The translations under genes and the position numbers were made by a program. A model generated the notes under the pieces. That model was given only the letters and a program-made list of their open reading frames with translations, did not search any database and was not told where the DNA came from. A stretch of DNA of 64,000 nucleotides from Chitinophaga silvisoli. Lineage in GTDB: Bacteria; Bacteroidota; Bacteroidia; Chitinophagales; Chitinophagaceae. The first letter of the stretch is position 1, and each line of letters starts with the position of its first letter. Shown piece by piece: positions 17,488 through 27,500 of this stretch. The stretch lies in NCBI RefSeq assembly GCF_003412465.1, contig NZ_QTJV01000006.1, positions 434,001 through 498,000 of the forward strand, in the 5' to 3' direction.

Positions 17488-20400
17488 TTAAAAACCTACG
17501 TTAATACCAACAGTGAAAGTCCTTCCCTGACCCACTGCATTCTTCTCAATACCCGGAGTCGTGTTTGAATTACCATTGCTGCTTGACTCAGGATCTGTAC
17601 CTGTGTATCCTGTCAACAGCAGAAGGTTGTTACCCGACGCATATACACGGGCACTGGTAATTCCAGAGGTACCAAATACTTTAGACGGAACACGGTAACC
17701 CAGTGTCAGACTTTGCAGGCGTACGAAGTCGCCCTTCTCTACGTTCGCTGAAATCGGATAGGAAGAACCATTGGAGATCTGGTCATTGTAAACCAGACGA
17801 GGGATGTCCGTCACCTGTCCTACAGTCGTCCAGCGTTTGGAGATGTCAGTATAGTTGTTGTAGAAACGCTGGTCCCTCAGGGTACCTTTGGTACCGTTCA
17901 TGACATAGTTACCACCGGCATAGGTGATGTTGATACCAAGGTCTAAGTTTTTATAACGGAAAGTATTGCTCAGACCACCATACCATTTTGGCAATGCATT
18001 GCCCAGCAGGTAATAGTCACTCGCCGAAATAGCGGCAGCAGTTGTGCCATCCAGGTAAGTCCAGTTGCTCTCACCTGAAGCGACTGTAGCACTGTACTGT
18101 ACTTTCTCACCAGCCTTATTGATGAAGATCCGGCGACCATTTGCAGGGTTCACACCATCCGTTTTGGCACCATACAGACTACCCACAGAATAACCTACAC
18201 GCGTTACGTTACTTGCCTCTGAAGAGGTATGTGTATACCCGATGATATCGGAATTGCCGGAAGCCAGTGCAGTCACTTCATTCTTAATGTGTGTGTAGTT
18301 GAAGCTCGCATCCCAGCTAAAGTTTTCCTTGCGGATCACACTCGCCGTCAAACCCAGTTCCCAGCCACGATTGTACATAGAACCTACGTTCATGAGGATA
18401 GCATTGTCAGGGATGCCTTTGGATGCAGATTGCGGTGCACTCAGGATCAGACCATTCACATCGTTGTTGAACCAGGTACCTTCTACCTGAATCCTGTTGT
18501 TCAACAATCCCAGGTCAAGCCCCAGGTTCGTTTGCTTACTGGTTTCCCAGGCCAGGTCAGGGTTGCCTGCCTGGCTCAGGTACCAGGTAGCTGCACTACC
18601 ATACAGTGAGGAACTGTAGAGACTCTGGCTGGCGTAGTCGTTGCTTACGTTGCCATTACCTACACGGCCCCAGCTGGCACGCAGTTTCACATTGTCTACG
18701 ATATGACTGATGTTCAGACGCTTGTAGAACCCTTCTTCTGACACCAGCCAGCCTGCACTTACCCCGCCGAAGTTACCGAACTTGCTGTTTACACCCAGCG
18801 CAGAGTTACCATCACGGCGGAAGTTAGCTGTCAGGAAATATTTGTTGTTGAAATCATAAGTCACACGGGAGAAATAAGAGATAAATGCCTTCTCACTCCG
18901 TCCGTTGCCGGAAGCAGCTACCGTACTGTAGCTACCCTCATAATTTGTAAAGAAATTGTCCGCTGCTACCGTAGCATATGCCCCCCAGGTAGTAGTTTCA
19001 AATTTCTGCACATCATACCCAAATAAGGCAGTGACATGGTGCTTACGATACTTATTGTTGAACGATAAGGTGCTTGCCCAGTCCCAGTTGTTACGTAGTG
19101 CACTTACATTGGTAGCAGACCCACCCACTGAATACCCAGAGGAACCCAATTGAGAACTTAACCAGGTATTGTTTTCAGTTCTCAACCTGTCCATGGCATA
19201 AGTGGTATTCAATTCAAAGTGATAAGGCAGTTTAATGGTCCCACCCACATTACCCTGGAAGCGATCGTTTTCTGTCGTATAACTACTCAGGTCGAACAAT
19301 GCTTTGGCATTCCAGAGGGTGTTGGTCACCAGGTTGTTGCCCATGCCTAAAGTACCTGTAGAACTCAGGTTGTAACTGCCATCTGCATTGTACACGGACA
19401 CGTTTGGTGCTAGCGCAGTTGCAAGACGGGCTGCACCGATGAGCAGGAAGGTACTGTTAGGCAGGGAACCTGTATTCTGAGATTGGTTGAATGTCGTATT
19501 GTATGCACCACCCGCTCTGAACTTTAACCATTTGGTCACTTCATGATCAACATTAAAACGAAGAGATTTACGTTTAAATTCGTTGTCTACCACAAAACCC
19601 TGTTGATTGGAATAGTTAGCGGATAAATAATAATTGGTCGTCTTATTACCACCAGATACGCTGATGTTATGGTTCTGGGAATAGGCCGTACGATAGATAT
19701 AATCGTACCAGTTAGTATTCACCAGCGAACCATCAGCATTGTAATCAGGGAAGAACAGTTCAGCAGCTACGCTGGTGTTGTTCTCATTACCACCTAATAT
19801 TTTTGCATTGTATACCGCTTCATTTTTATATTTCATGTAACCTGTTGCATCCAGCAATTTAGGCAGGCGTGCCGCCTTGGTCAGGCTCCCCCATGCATCA
19901 TACACGACCTTTGCCTTTCCTTCCTTACCTCTCTTAGTTGTGATAAGAAGCACACCGGCAGCGGCGCGGGAACCGTAGATAGAAGTAGATGCAGCATCCT
20001 TCAGAACATCGATAGACTCTATATCTGCAGGATCAATATCACTCAATGGGTTGTTAGGTACAGAAGTACTGGTAGAGATGTTCCCTGTACTTACCGGAAT
20101 ACCATCTATCACCACCAGCGGATAAGAGCTGAGCGAAATAGAGTTCACACCACGGATCCTGATTACAGGCGGGTTGTTCAATACACCATTGGGCGATGCA
20201 ATGCTCACACCTGCCGCACGACCGGATAGTGCCTGGTCAAAACTCTGCACCGGTGCATCTTTTACAAGCGTACCTGATATACGTGCAGCAGCACCTGTAA
20301 ATTCCTTTTTTGTCTGTGTACCATACCCCACTACGACTACCTCATTGAGACCACTCGTAGTAGATTCCAGTTTGGCATTGACAGTCTGTCCACTGATAGG

Positions 20401-20646
20401 TAATGTTATTTTCTGGTAACCGATGTATGTAAATTCAAGTGAGGTGACACCTTCAGGTACTTCGATGGAGAAGTTCCCCTGGGCATCTGTTTGAACGCCG
20501 ATAGCTTTGCCTGTAGTCTTAACAGAAACGCCGGGGATGGGGCTATCATTGTCCTTTGCTGTAACTTTACCGGAGATGCGGCGTGACTGTGCAGCCGCGC
20601 CAAGGCAAAGGGATAGCAGTAGTAATGCGCTTACAATTTTTTTCAT
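17488..20646 (-). CDS. SusC/RagA family TonB-linked outer membrane transporter
   Basis: TonB-dependent barrel partner of the SusD above. The open frame reaches 20709, but the ATG at 20644-20646 begins a standard signal peptide (MKKIVSALLLLSLCLGAAAQ) and is chosen; this gives 1052 residues. A CarboxypepD_reg-like domain (GKVTAKDNDSPIPGVSV) is followed by VVVVGYGTQTKKEFTG, plug (LVVIDGIPVSTGNIST; VLKDAASTSIYGSRAAAGVLLITTK) and barrel ending in FTVGINVGF. There is no STN domain. It is preceded by a TlpA-like thioredoxin gene 100 bases upstream. Confidence 0.92.
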   Translation of the reverse strand: MKKIVSALLLLSLCLGAAAQSRRISGKVTAKDNDSPIPGVSVKTTGKAIGVQTDAQGNFSIEVPEGVTSLEFTYIGYQKITLPISGQTVNAKLESTTSGLNEVVVVGYGTQTKKEFTGAAARISGTLVKDAPVQSFDQALSGRAAGVSIASPNGVLNNPPVIRIRGVNSISLSSYPLVVIDGIPVSTGNISTSTSVPNNPLSDIDPADIESIDVLKDAASTSIYGSRAAAGVLLITTKRGKEGKAKVVYDAWGSLTKAARLPKLLDATGYMKYKNEAVYNAKILGGNENNTSVAAELFFPDYNADGSLVNTNWYDYIYRTAYSQNHNISVSGGNKTTNYYLSANYSNQQGFVVDNEFKRKSLRFNVDHEVTKWLKFRAGGAYNTTFNQSQNTGSLPNSTFLLIGAARLATALAPNVSVYNADGSYNLSSTGTLGMGNNLVTNTLWNAKALFDLSSYTTENDRFQGNVGGTIKLPYHFELNTTYAMDRLRTENNTWLSSQLGSSGYSVGGSATNVSALRNNWDWASTLSFNNKYRKHHVTALFGYDVQKFETTTWGAYATVAADNFFTNYEGSYSTVAASGNGRSEKAFISYFSRVTYDFNNKYFLTANFRRDGNSALGVNSKFGNFGGVSAGWLVSEEGFYKRLNISHIVDNVKLRASWGRVGNGNVSNDYASQSLYSSSLYGSAATWYLSQAGNPDLAWETSKQTNLGLDLGLLNNRIQVEGTWFNNDVNGLILSAPQSASKGIPDNAILMNVGSMYNRGWELGLTASVIRKENFSWDASFNYTHIKNEVTALASGNSDIIGYTHTSSEASNVTRVGYSVGSLYGAKTDGVNPANGRRIFINKAGEKVQYSATVASGESNWTYLDGTTAAAISASDYYLLGNALPKWYGGLSNTFRYKNLDLGINITYAGGNYVMNGTKGTLRDQRFYNNYTDISKRWTTVGQVTDIPRLVYNDQISNGSSYPISANVEKGDFVRLQSLTLGYRVPSKVFGTSGITSARVYASGNNLLLLTGYTGTDPESSSNGNSNTTPGIEKNAVGQGRTFTVGINVGF

Positions 20647-20746
20647 TGTTTTCGTTGCTTGATAGGAGGTAATAAAGTCCTGCGCACACAGCGGTTGATG
20701 ACCGTGCACGGAATGGTTGATTCGTAAATTAAAATGCCGGGGAAGC

Positions 20747-21316
20747 TTAGAGGCTCAATTGCTCATTGATCACTGACAGCATGGCTGCAAACTCTTTTTC
20801 ATCATACAATCTTGTTAAGTAGATAATTTTTCCTGTTCTATCTATGACAATATTCCTTGTCACGCCTGCATTCTTGTCGGCATAGCGGCGGAAGATAGCA
20901 GCGCCGGGATCGAGCGCCAGCGGGTACGAGATGTTCATTTCCTGATGAAACTTCGAGACCTTTTCAAGGGGTTCATCTCTGTCCACACCTATTAATACAA
21001 AGTCTTTATTTTTATTCGCCTGCCATACTTCGGATTCGAGGTGAGGCATTTCCTTGCGGCATACACTACACCAGCTGGCAGTAAATTGTAATACAACTAC
21101 TTTACCACGCAATGCTTTCAGCGTAGTCTTTTTTCCATCGGTCAATACCAATTCAAAATCATCGGGGGCCTGATCGCCTACTTTTACAAGATACCCTCTG
21201 CTGTCTGCAGCAGGATTTTCATATTTTACTTCTTTGGTTGGTGCAGGTGCAGCTGTCTGAGCAAATCCTGTCAAGGCAAAACCCAATACTGCGCTGCATA
21301 ACAACAATTTTTTCAT
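20747..21316 (-). CDS. TlpA/ResA-like periplasmic thioredoxin-fold protein
   Basis: 189 residues: signal peptide ending near GFAQ (20), then a thioredoxin/AhpC-TSA fold. VVVLQFTASWCSVCRKEMPHL holds the active-site pair Cys83 and Cys86, and ITYPLALDP-like and NIVIDRTGKI segments give the cis-Pro side of the fold. The family acts in the periplasm as thiol-disulfide reductases, often with extra strands in Bacteroidota. It is unusual in leading a SusC-SusD operon; the link may be disulfide handling in the imported substrate system, which is inference. A TATCTTTG promoter element lies 70 bases upstream. Confidence 0.85.
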   Translation of the reverse strand: MKKLLLCSAVLGFALTGFAQTAAPAPTKEVKYENPAADSRGYLVKVGDQAPDDFELVLTDGKKTTLKALRGKVVVLQFTASWCSVCRKEMPHLESEVWQANKNKDFVLIGVDRDEPLEKVSKFHQEMNISYPLALDPGAAIFRRYADKNAGVTRNIVIDRTGKIIYLTRLYDEKEFAAMLSVINEQLSL

Positions 21317-21386
21317 TGTACTTTGTTTACTGGTTAAGCGATCAATACTACAGTATAGAGGAGGTTAATGTTACAACTTCACCGGA

Positions 21387-21394
21387 CAAAGATA
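21387..21394 (-). promoter_or_regulatory. Bacteroidota promoter (-7 TATCTTTG) of the TlpA-SusC-SusD operon
   Basis: On the minus strand TATCTTTG matches TAnnTTTG exactly, and a TTG lies 18 bases further upstream, close to the expected -33 spacing. The start codon at 21316 is 70 bases downstream. Confidence 0.55.
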
Positions 21395-21454
21395 ATCAAA
21401 TACTCTACAAAACAAGTAGGGTTATAAAATAATTGTTAAATTTCTTACAAAGAA

Positions 21455-21485
21455 AAAACGCTTCTGCTTGTGGCAGAAGCGTTTT
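21455..21485 (-). terminator. Intrinsic terminator of the copper operon
   Basis: AAAACGCTTCTGC (21455-21467) and GCAGAAGCGTTTT (21473-21485) form a perfect 13-base stem with a 5-base loop. On the minus strand it is followed by TTCTTTG and lies just after the CDAC protein stop. Confidence 0.85.
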
Positions 21486-21494
21486 AATACATTC

Positions 21495-21698
21495 TTATAA
21501 TGCGGTGGCCTTGTATCCTGCGGCTTCCACCTGCTTTATCACATCAGCCGCCGACATTCCTTTATCATCACTAACTGTTAAAATTTTATCAGGATTACTG
21601 GTATCTACTTTCCATCCATCCTTTGCTGCTGATGCATCTAAATAAGGTGTTACTTTCGCCACACAGGCATCGCATTTAATATTCGTCTTGAATTGCAT
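21495..21698 (-). CDS. Small heavy-metal-associated (HMA) domain protein, probable copper chaperone
   Basis: 67 residues forming a single ferredoxin-like HMA domain. The metal-binding pair is in KCDACVAKV near residues 9-12 (CxxC), the usual Met before it being replaced by Lys. VIKQVEAAGYKA near the end is the closing helix and strand of the fold. In the CopZ/Atx1 family such proteins carry Cu(I) to the ATPase. It starts four bases after the CopA stop, so the two are co-translated. Confidence 0.85.
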   Translation of the reverse strand: MQFKTNIKCDACVAKVTPYLDASAAKDGWKVDTSNPDKILTVSDDKGMSAADVIKQVEAAGYKATAL

Positions 21699-21702
21699 AA
21701 TC

Positions 21703-23850
21703 TTATAATTTAGTCCATTTTAATCTTAAACTATTGCTGACTACCGACACTGAACTGAGTGCCATCGCAGCACCTGCTATCATCGGGTCCAATAAGAACC
21801 CGTTTACCGGGTACAGGACCCCGGCTGCCAGGGGAATACCGATCAGGTTGTATATAAAGGCCCAGAATAAGTTTTGCCTGATGGTGCGGACTGTCAGCTT
21901 AGATAAAGCCAAAGCCCGTGGAATCGCCTGTAAATCGGCTGTAATGAGCGTCATCTTTGCCACATCCATCGCAATGTCTGAACCCTTGCCCATCGCAATG
22001 CTCACATCTGCCTGCGCCAGCGCCTGACTGTCATTGATCCCATCGCCCGCCATCGCTACCACCCTGCCCTGCTCCTGCAATGATTTTACAAAAGCAGCTT
22101 TCTCTCCGGGCAGCATACCCGCTTTGTAATGCTCTATACCCACAGATTTCGCTACCGCTGCCGCCGTCTTTTCATTATCACCCGTCAGCATATAAACTGT
22201 AATACCCTGTTGTTTCAGCTGCGCTATGGCAGCCCCTGAAGTTGGCTTTACCTGGTCAGTGATATTGACATAGCCAACAATTTTATCATCTTCTGACAGC
22301 ATGATCGTGGCATCACTCTCTGGCTTTACTTGCAGCAGGGCCGCATTTCCTGCCAGGTAACGGTGACCGTTATAGGTAGCCGCAATACCTTTGCCAGTGA
22401 TGCTTTCTATCCGGGCAAGTTTCACTGCCTGCACACCTGCTGCCTGTAAATGATGTACTACTGCCACTGCAAGCGGATGTTCAGATTGTAATTCCATTGC
22501 TAATAACACAGGCAGCAAATCTTCCTTTACTGCTATACTTTCCACTGTCGGTTTACCTTCGGTAATCGTTCCTGTTTTATCCAACAACAATACATCCGTC
22601 TTGTATCCTTTCTCCAGACTCTCCGCATCCCTGATGAGGATATTATGATCCGCACCCCTGCCTATACCCACCATGATGGCCGTCGGCGTAGCCAGGCCCA
22701 ATGCACAGGGACAGGCGATCACCAATACCGTCACAGCTGCCAGCAGTCCGTGAGTAAAATCACCTGCCACCAGATACCATATCACAAATGTGAGCACAGC
22801 AATACTCATCACTACCGGCACAAAGATTCCCGCTATCTTATCGACCAGTTGCTGCACCGGGGCCTTACTGCCCTGCGCTTCCTGCACCATGCGAATGATT
22901 TGTGCCAATACTGTATCTGCGCCTACCTTCTCGGCTTTGAACTGAAAACTCCCCTGCTGATTGATGGTTCCTGCAAATACTTTCGCCCCTTTCTCTTTCA
23001 ATACCGGTATAGGTTCTCCGCTGATCATACTCTCATCTACATAAGACATTCCCTCTACCACTGCCCCATCCACCGGAATACGATTACCGGGTTTCACCAG
23101 GATCAGTTCATTGACCTGCACAGCTTCCAAGGGCACTTCCGTCTGCTCATTTCCACGTAATACCACCACCGTCTTCGGCTGTAAACCCATGAGTTTTTTC
23201 AATGCAGAAGAAGTATTTGATTTCGCCTTTTCTTCCAGCAATTTTCCTAATGATATAAATGCCACTACTACTGCCGCTGCTTCAAAATACACATGCGCAT
23301 GTAGACCTCTGGACATCCAGAAGTGCGGATTGATGGTATTAAATACACTGAAAATCCAGGCTATACCGGTGCTGAGTGCCACAAGGGTATCCATGTTCGC
23401 TTTCCTGTGCCTGGCCTGCTTCCATGCATTTACAAAAAAGCCCCTGCCCACCCAGAATACCACTGGTGTAGACAATACACACATGAACCAGTTGGCATAA
23501 GGTATATTCATAAAGAACATCCCAATCACCACAACTGGCAACGACAATATAATTGCAATAATAGTCCGGATCTTTAAAGCCTGGTAATGGCTTTGTTGTG
23601 CCTGCTGCTGAATCTCTTCCCGGTTGTGGGTATCTATGACGAGGTCGTAACCTATACTTCGTACCGCATTACGCATTGCTTCAGGTTTTACCTGATCTTC
23701 ATCATAGGTAACGAGGGCAGTCTGATTAGCGAAGTTGACCGTAGCTTCCTGTACCCCGGGAACGGAATCCAGCATGGAGGAAACGCTTGCTGCACAGGCA
23801 GCACAACTCATTTCCAGCACAGGAAAGGTTTCTTTTATTAAGTGTGCCAT
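21703..23850 (-). CDS. copA: CopA-like Cu(+)-exporting P1B-type ATPase
   Basis: Inner-membrane copper exporter, 715 residues. One N-terminal HMA domain carries MSCAAC (Cys16, Cys19). TM helices follow, with actuator SGEP at 277-280, the transport motif CPC at 380-382, phosphorylation site Asp424 in DKTGT, the P1B-specific HP in SEHPLA near 458-459, and the hinge GDGIND near 635. The CPC motif plus the C-terminal helices with Asn/Tyr and Met/Ser residues fit the Cu(+) group (P1B-1). A TAGCTTTG element lies four bases before the ATG, which suggests a leaderless or nearly leaderless mRNA. It is co-transcribed with the HMA protein downstream; the AraC-type gene lies 66 bases upstream. Confidence 0.9.
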   Translation of the reverse strand: MAHLIKETFPVLEMSCAACAASVSSMLDSVPGVQEATVNFANQTALVTYDEDQVKPEAMRNAVRSIGYDLVIDTHNREEIQQQAQQSHYQALKIRTIIAIILSLPVVVIGMFFMNIPYANWFMCVLSTPVVFWVGRGFFVNAWKQARHRKANMDTLVALSTGIAWIFSVFNTINPHFWMSRGLHAHVYFEAAAVVVAFISLGKLLEEKAKSNTSSALKKLMGLQPKTVVVLRGNEQTEVPLEAVQVNELILVKPGNRIPVDGAVVEGMSYVDESMISGEPIPVLKEKGAKVFAGTINQQGSFQFKAEKVGADTVLAQIIRMVQEAQGSKAPVQQLVDKIAGIFVPVVMSIAVLTFVIWYLVAGDFTHGLLAAVTVLVIACPCALGLATPTAIMVGIGRGADHNILIRDAESLEKGYKTDVLLLDKTGTITEGKPTVESIAVKEDLLPVLLAMELQSEHPLAVAVVHHLQAAGVQAVKLARIESITGKGIAATYNGHRYLAGNAALLQVKPESDATIMLSEDDKIVGYVNITDQVKPTSGAAIAQLKQQGITVYMLTGDNEKTAAAVAKSVGIEHYKAGMLPGEKAAFVKSLQEQGRVVAMAGDGINDSQALAQADVSIAMGKGSDIAMDVAKMTLITADLQAIPRALALSKLTVRTIRQNLFWAFIYNLIGIPLAAGVLYPVNGFLLDPMIAGAAMALSSVSVVSNSLRLKWTKL

Positions 23851-23854
23851 GGTA

Positions 23855-23862
23855 CAAAGCTA
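23855..23862 (-). promoter_or_regulatory. -7 promoter element TAGCTTTG adjacent to the copA start
   Basis: Exact TAnnTTTG on the minus strand, ending four bases before the copA ATG at 23850. Transcription would start at or almost at the start codon. Confidence 0.45.
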
Positions 23863-23916
23863 CCAAGGACTACGCGAAGAGCCGTTATATCATGCGGTAT
23901 AAAATGTATATAATTA

Positions 23917-24480
23917 TTACACCTGGTCCAGCGGCTTGCGGCTGTTCTCTTTTAGCTGGCGGTAAGCACTCGGTGTCAGGCCGGTGACTTTCTTGAACTG
24001 CTGTGAAAGGTGCTGTACACTGCTATAGCCCAGACTGTCCGCTATCTCACTCAGGTTCATCTCATCATATTGTAGTAATTCCTTCACTCTTTCAATGCGT
24101 TGCAGGATGACGTACTTCTCAATCGTAAGTCCCTCCGCGGCACTAAAAGCAGTAGAAAGGTAATGATAATCAACGCCGATACTATCTTGCAGAAATACAG
24201 AGAGTTTTGTATTTAAGGTATCATTATCCTTCCCATGTATCAGGTTGATTATAGTCGTTTTGATCTTCTCTACCAGGGCATTCTTTTTATCATCCAGCAG
24301 CTCAAAGCCTAATTGCTTCAGGTTGTCACCCAGTTCTTTCAACTGCTCTGGTGCAGGTGTTTCCATCATACTCACTTCGCCCAGCGAAATGCTGTTGAAA
24401 GGAAGCTGTAGTTTCTCCAGTTCCTGGCTCACCACCATAATACAGCGGTTGCAAACCATATTTTTTATAAACAAATGCAT
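23917..24480 (-). CDS. AraC-family regulator with N-terminal CxxC (HMA-like) domain, probable copper sensor
   Basis: 187 residues. The N-terminus MHLFIKNMVCNRC places Cys10 and Cys13 where HMA domains bind metal, and residues up to about 75 (ISLGEVSMME..., LKQLGFELLDD) can fold as the beta-alpha-beta pattern of such a domain. Residues 85-180 hold two helix-turn-helix units of the AraC type, with LSEIADSLGYSSVQHLSQQFKKVTGLTPSAYR the recognition half. The canonical 150-residue arabinose-binding domain is absent. It is upstream of copA in the same direction and divergent from the A2M gene. Copper sensing is inferred from context plus the CxxC; other thiol-reactive signals are possible. Confidence 0.82.
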   Translation of the reverse strand: MHLFIKNMVCNRCIMVVSQELEKLQLPFNSISLGEVSMMETPAPEQLKELGDNLKQLGFELLDDKKNALVEKIKTTIINLIHGKDNDTLNTKLSVFLQDSIGVDYHYLSTAFSAAEGLTIEKYVILQRIERVKELLQYDEMNLSEIADSLGYSSVQHLSQQFKKVTGLTPSAYRQLKENSRKPLDQV

Positions 24481-24484
24481 TTAG

Positions 24485-24492
24485 CAAAGTTA
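24485..24492 (-). promoter_or_regulatory. -7 promoter element TAACTTTG adjacent to the AraC-type gene start
   Basis: Exact TAnnTTTG on the minus strand, ending four bases before the ATG at 24480. It lies in the 49-base divergent region shared with the A2M-like gene. Confidence 0.45.
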
Positions 24493-24529
24493 TACTATCT
24501 TAGTAACAGGGACAAACAACCTATACGCT

Positions 24530-27500
24530 TTGAAACAATTATTTATCCTTATCCTGCTGCTGGGTGGCACGCAGGTATTAGCCCAAAAAGGACTGTCTAC
24601 CAGTCCAAAGCAAGCTCCATTTACATATGTATACCGAATTCCTGACCAGGCATTGCTGGATGTGTACAAGTCGAAAAAGCACAAACAACTCCCTGGCGAT
24701 TTTATGACCCGGCCTGTAGATTCTTTCAGAACAGCTGATAAAGATAAACACCCTTTGCCCCCGGGTAATTTTCTGCTGGTAACAGCCAATCACCAGGTCC
24801 TGGAAAGGCAGGTGAAAGTAGTGCATAATATCTTCATCAATGTCCTGAACAATAACGAAGACCTGCTGCTCACCCTGCACACCCTCGACGGGAAACAGGT
24901 AAGTGAGGCAGAAGTGCACTTAGGTAAAAAGACGATCCCTTATGATAAAAACCTGCATGCATATTACCTGAGAAAGTATCATGGCAAAGGAGGACTGGTA
25001 CAGGTCAAATACCAGGAAGTCATGAACTTCTTCAGGGTAAATCCTTATGCAAAAGATTATTCCTATCGCACCCGCAGTTATGACAATACATTTCAGGAGA
25101 CAGGTTACCTCTCTTTCAATAAACCTAAATACAAACCTAATGATACTGTAAAGCTCAAATCATTTATCGTAGATAAAAAAGGTGTACCTGTTAATGAAGA
25201 CCTGGCCCTGCGCCTTTATACATACGATGGTAGCACAGATACCATCCTGGCGGTATTACACCCTTATCGTCCCGGGGGTTTCGAATACCAGTTCCCGATG
25301 AAGGACAGCATGAAGCTGGACATGAGGTATAATGTATCTCTTGAACCGGCGGACAAACCAGCTAAGAACAGGAAAAAGTTTATCTACAACAACTTCTACT
25401 TTGAAGAATACGAGTTACAAAAAATAAGACTCAGCGCATCCGTTAATAAAACAAGTACACAACGTAATGAACCGGTCCTCCTGACCATCAATGCCACCGA
25501 TGAAAATGGATTGCCCCTGCTGGATGCCAGGGCAAAAATCATCATCACTCCTAACAGCACCCCCGACCGGTATAATACCAGCCACGTGTTTCTGGCAGAT
25601 ACCATGTACAACAAAACAATGCCAATAGAAACCCTGGGGCCGACAATTGTACAACTACCAGACAGTATCTTCCCTTCAGCCAGGTTCTCCTATACCATCA
25701 CCTGCCAGTTACTCAATTCAGAAAATGAAACAACCACCTATACATTTATTCATGAGTATACGGACGATGTTAAAAAACTGGATATTGAAGAAAAGGAAGA
25801 TAGCCTGTACATGAATATGCTGACCGCTGGCAAACCCGTTCCGGATACCGCTACCCTCTACCTGTACGATGGCAACAATAACCTGATAAGTTCTTCGCAC
25901 CTGCAATTACCTGCCACAATCAGCCTGGCACCTCATGTAGTAAGCTATGAGATCAGCAGCGATACAATGCATGAGAAAAGAATGGTAAACGACACACATA
26001 TTTTACCATGCGAAAGCAGGCGTACTTCCGATAGTATTTATTTTAACGTCGACAATCCACGTCATACGCCATTCTGGTATACCATCTACGAAAATAAGAA
26101 AATTGTAGAGAGAGGCTATACACAATCCCTCAACTGGCAAAAGGCCGCTTCCCCTAAACTGGATTATTACCTGCAACTGCATTATATCAGGGGCAACCAG
26201 GTCCTGACCGATACCTACAATGAAAAGTACCAGGAGAAAAAGCTGCATGTAGCTATCAAAGCTCCTGCTACGATTGCTCCCGGGCAGGAAAGCCAGATCG
26301 AAATTGCTGTCTCCGACCAACAAGGAAAACCAGTCCGGAATGCAGACGTTACAGCCTATAGCTACACCGGCAAGTTTCAGAACAGCAGCGTTGCAGTGCC
26401 TTACCTGGGCCGGGATCGCCCGGACCTTAGTTTCAAAAATCAGTATACGCAAAAAGAAGTAGACAACTATCACCATAATATGTACCTGAATTTTGGATAC
26501 TGGGAATCCCGTATGCGACTGGATACCATTCTCTGGTACCAGTTCACACATCCGGCTCCTGTATTCAGGTATGATGAAAATGCGGTGGACGCTGAAACCC
26601 AGCTGGCACCCTTTGTATTCGTAAATGGCTTTCTCCGCAATCCGGGGGCTATCTATATTGACAGGATGCCGGTGTATTACAGCGATGCATCACAACAGAA
26701 AATCTATAGTTTCCGTACTAATCCCGGTACATACACTATCCAGATCAGAACGAACGATATGCTCATTACTATTGATAGCTTCATAGTGCATATGGGCGTG
26801 AAAAACTTCGTCAGTATTGACCCTCTGAGCCAGGCAAAGCATGTCACTGTCGAAAAAATGTCTGATAAATATTCAGCAGCAGAAGCCAGGGTCCTGAATC
26901 ATTATTTTATAAATATCAGTCACAATTATGGAGATCGGTTCAGCTATGTCCGTCAAAACAAAAACATCTACCTGCTGTCAGCCAGATATGGCAATCCTGA
27001 GAACATTGTAGGTCCGCTGACGGGAGAACCGGCCTCCCTGGTCGTACACGAACAGTTTGAACAAAACTTTGATCCGGAAGAAGGTTATTCATTCAATATC
27101 TCTCCCGGCCTGATCAAACAAAAGCAAAAACTGCCTGTTCTGGCCGAAGGCGATTACGTGCATCCCGGGAATAATGACGATGTACTGGAAGATCAGGTGC
27201 TGACACCTTCTATGCTCACAGATTATACACGCATACCCAGCCGTCCACTCCTCACTACAGACAGGGAAAACAGCAGCTATGCATTCACCGGGAGATTAGA
27301 ACTTGAATTACCTGTTGATACTATTAATACGCATTTTTATACTTTACTTTTCAGGGATGATGAGCCTTCTTTTATCAGGGTTATCCGTCCCGGGGTAACA
27401 ATCATAAAAGGATTACGTGAAGGGAAATACAGGCTCATGTTCCTGTATAATGATAATAGGTTTTCCATGCAGGATAGCATCTATATCAAAAAAGATGGTA

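Noticed and set aside
20647..20709. Upstream start of the second SusC gene
   Set aside because: The extra 21 residues come before a perfect signal peptide that begins at 20646.
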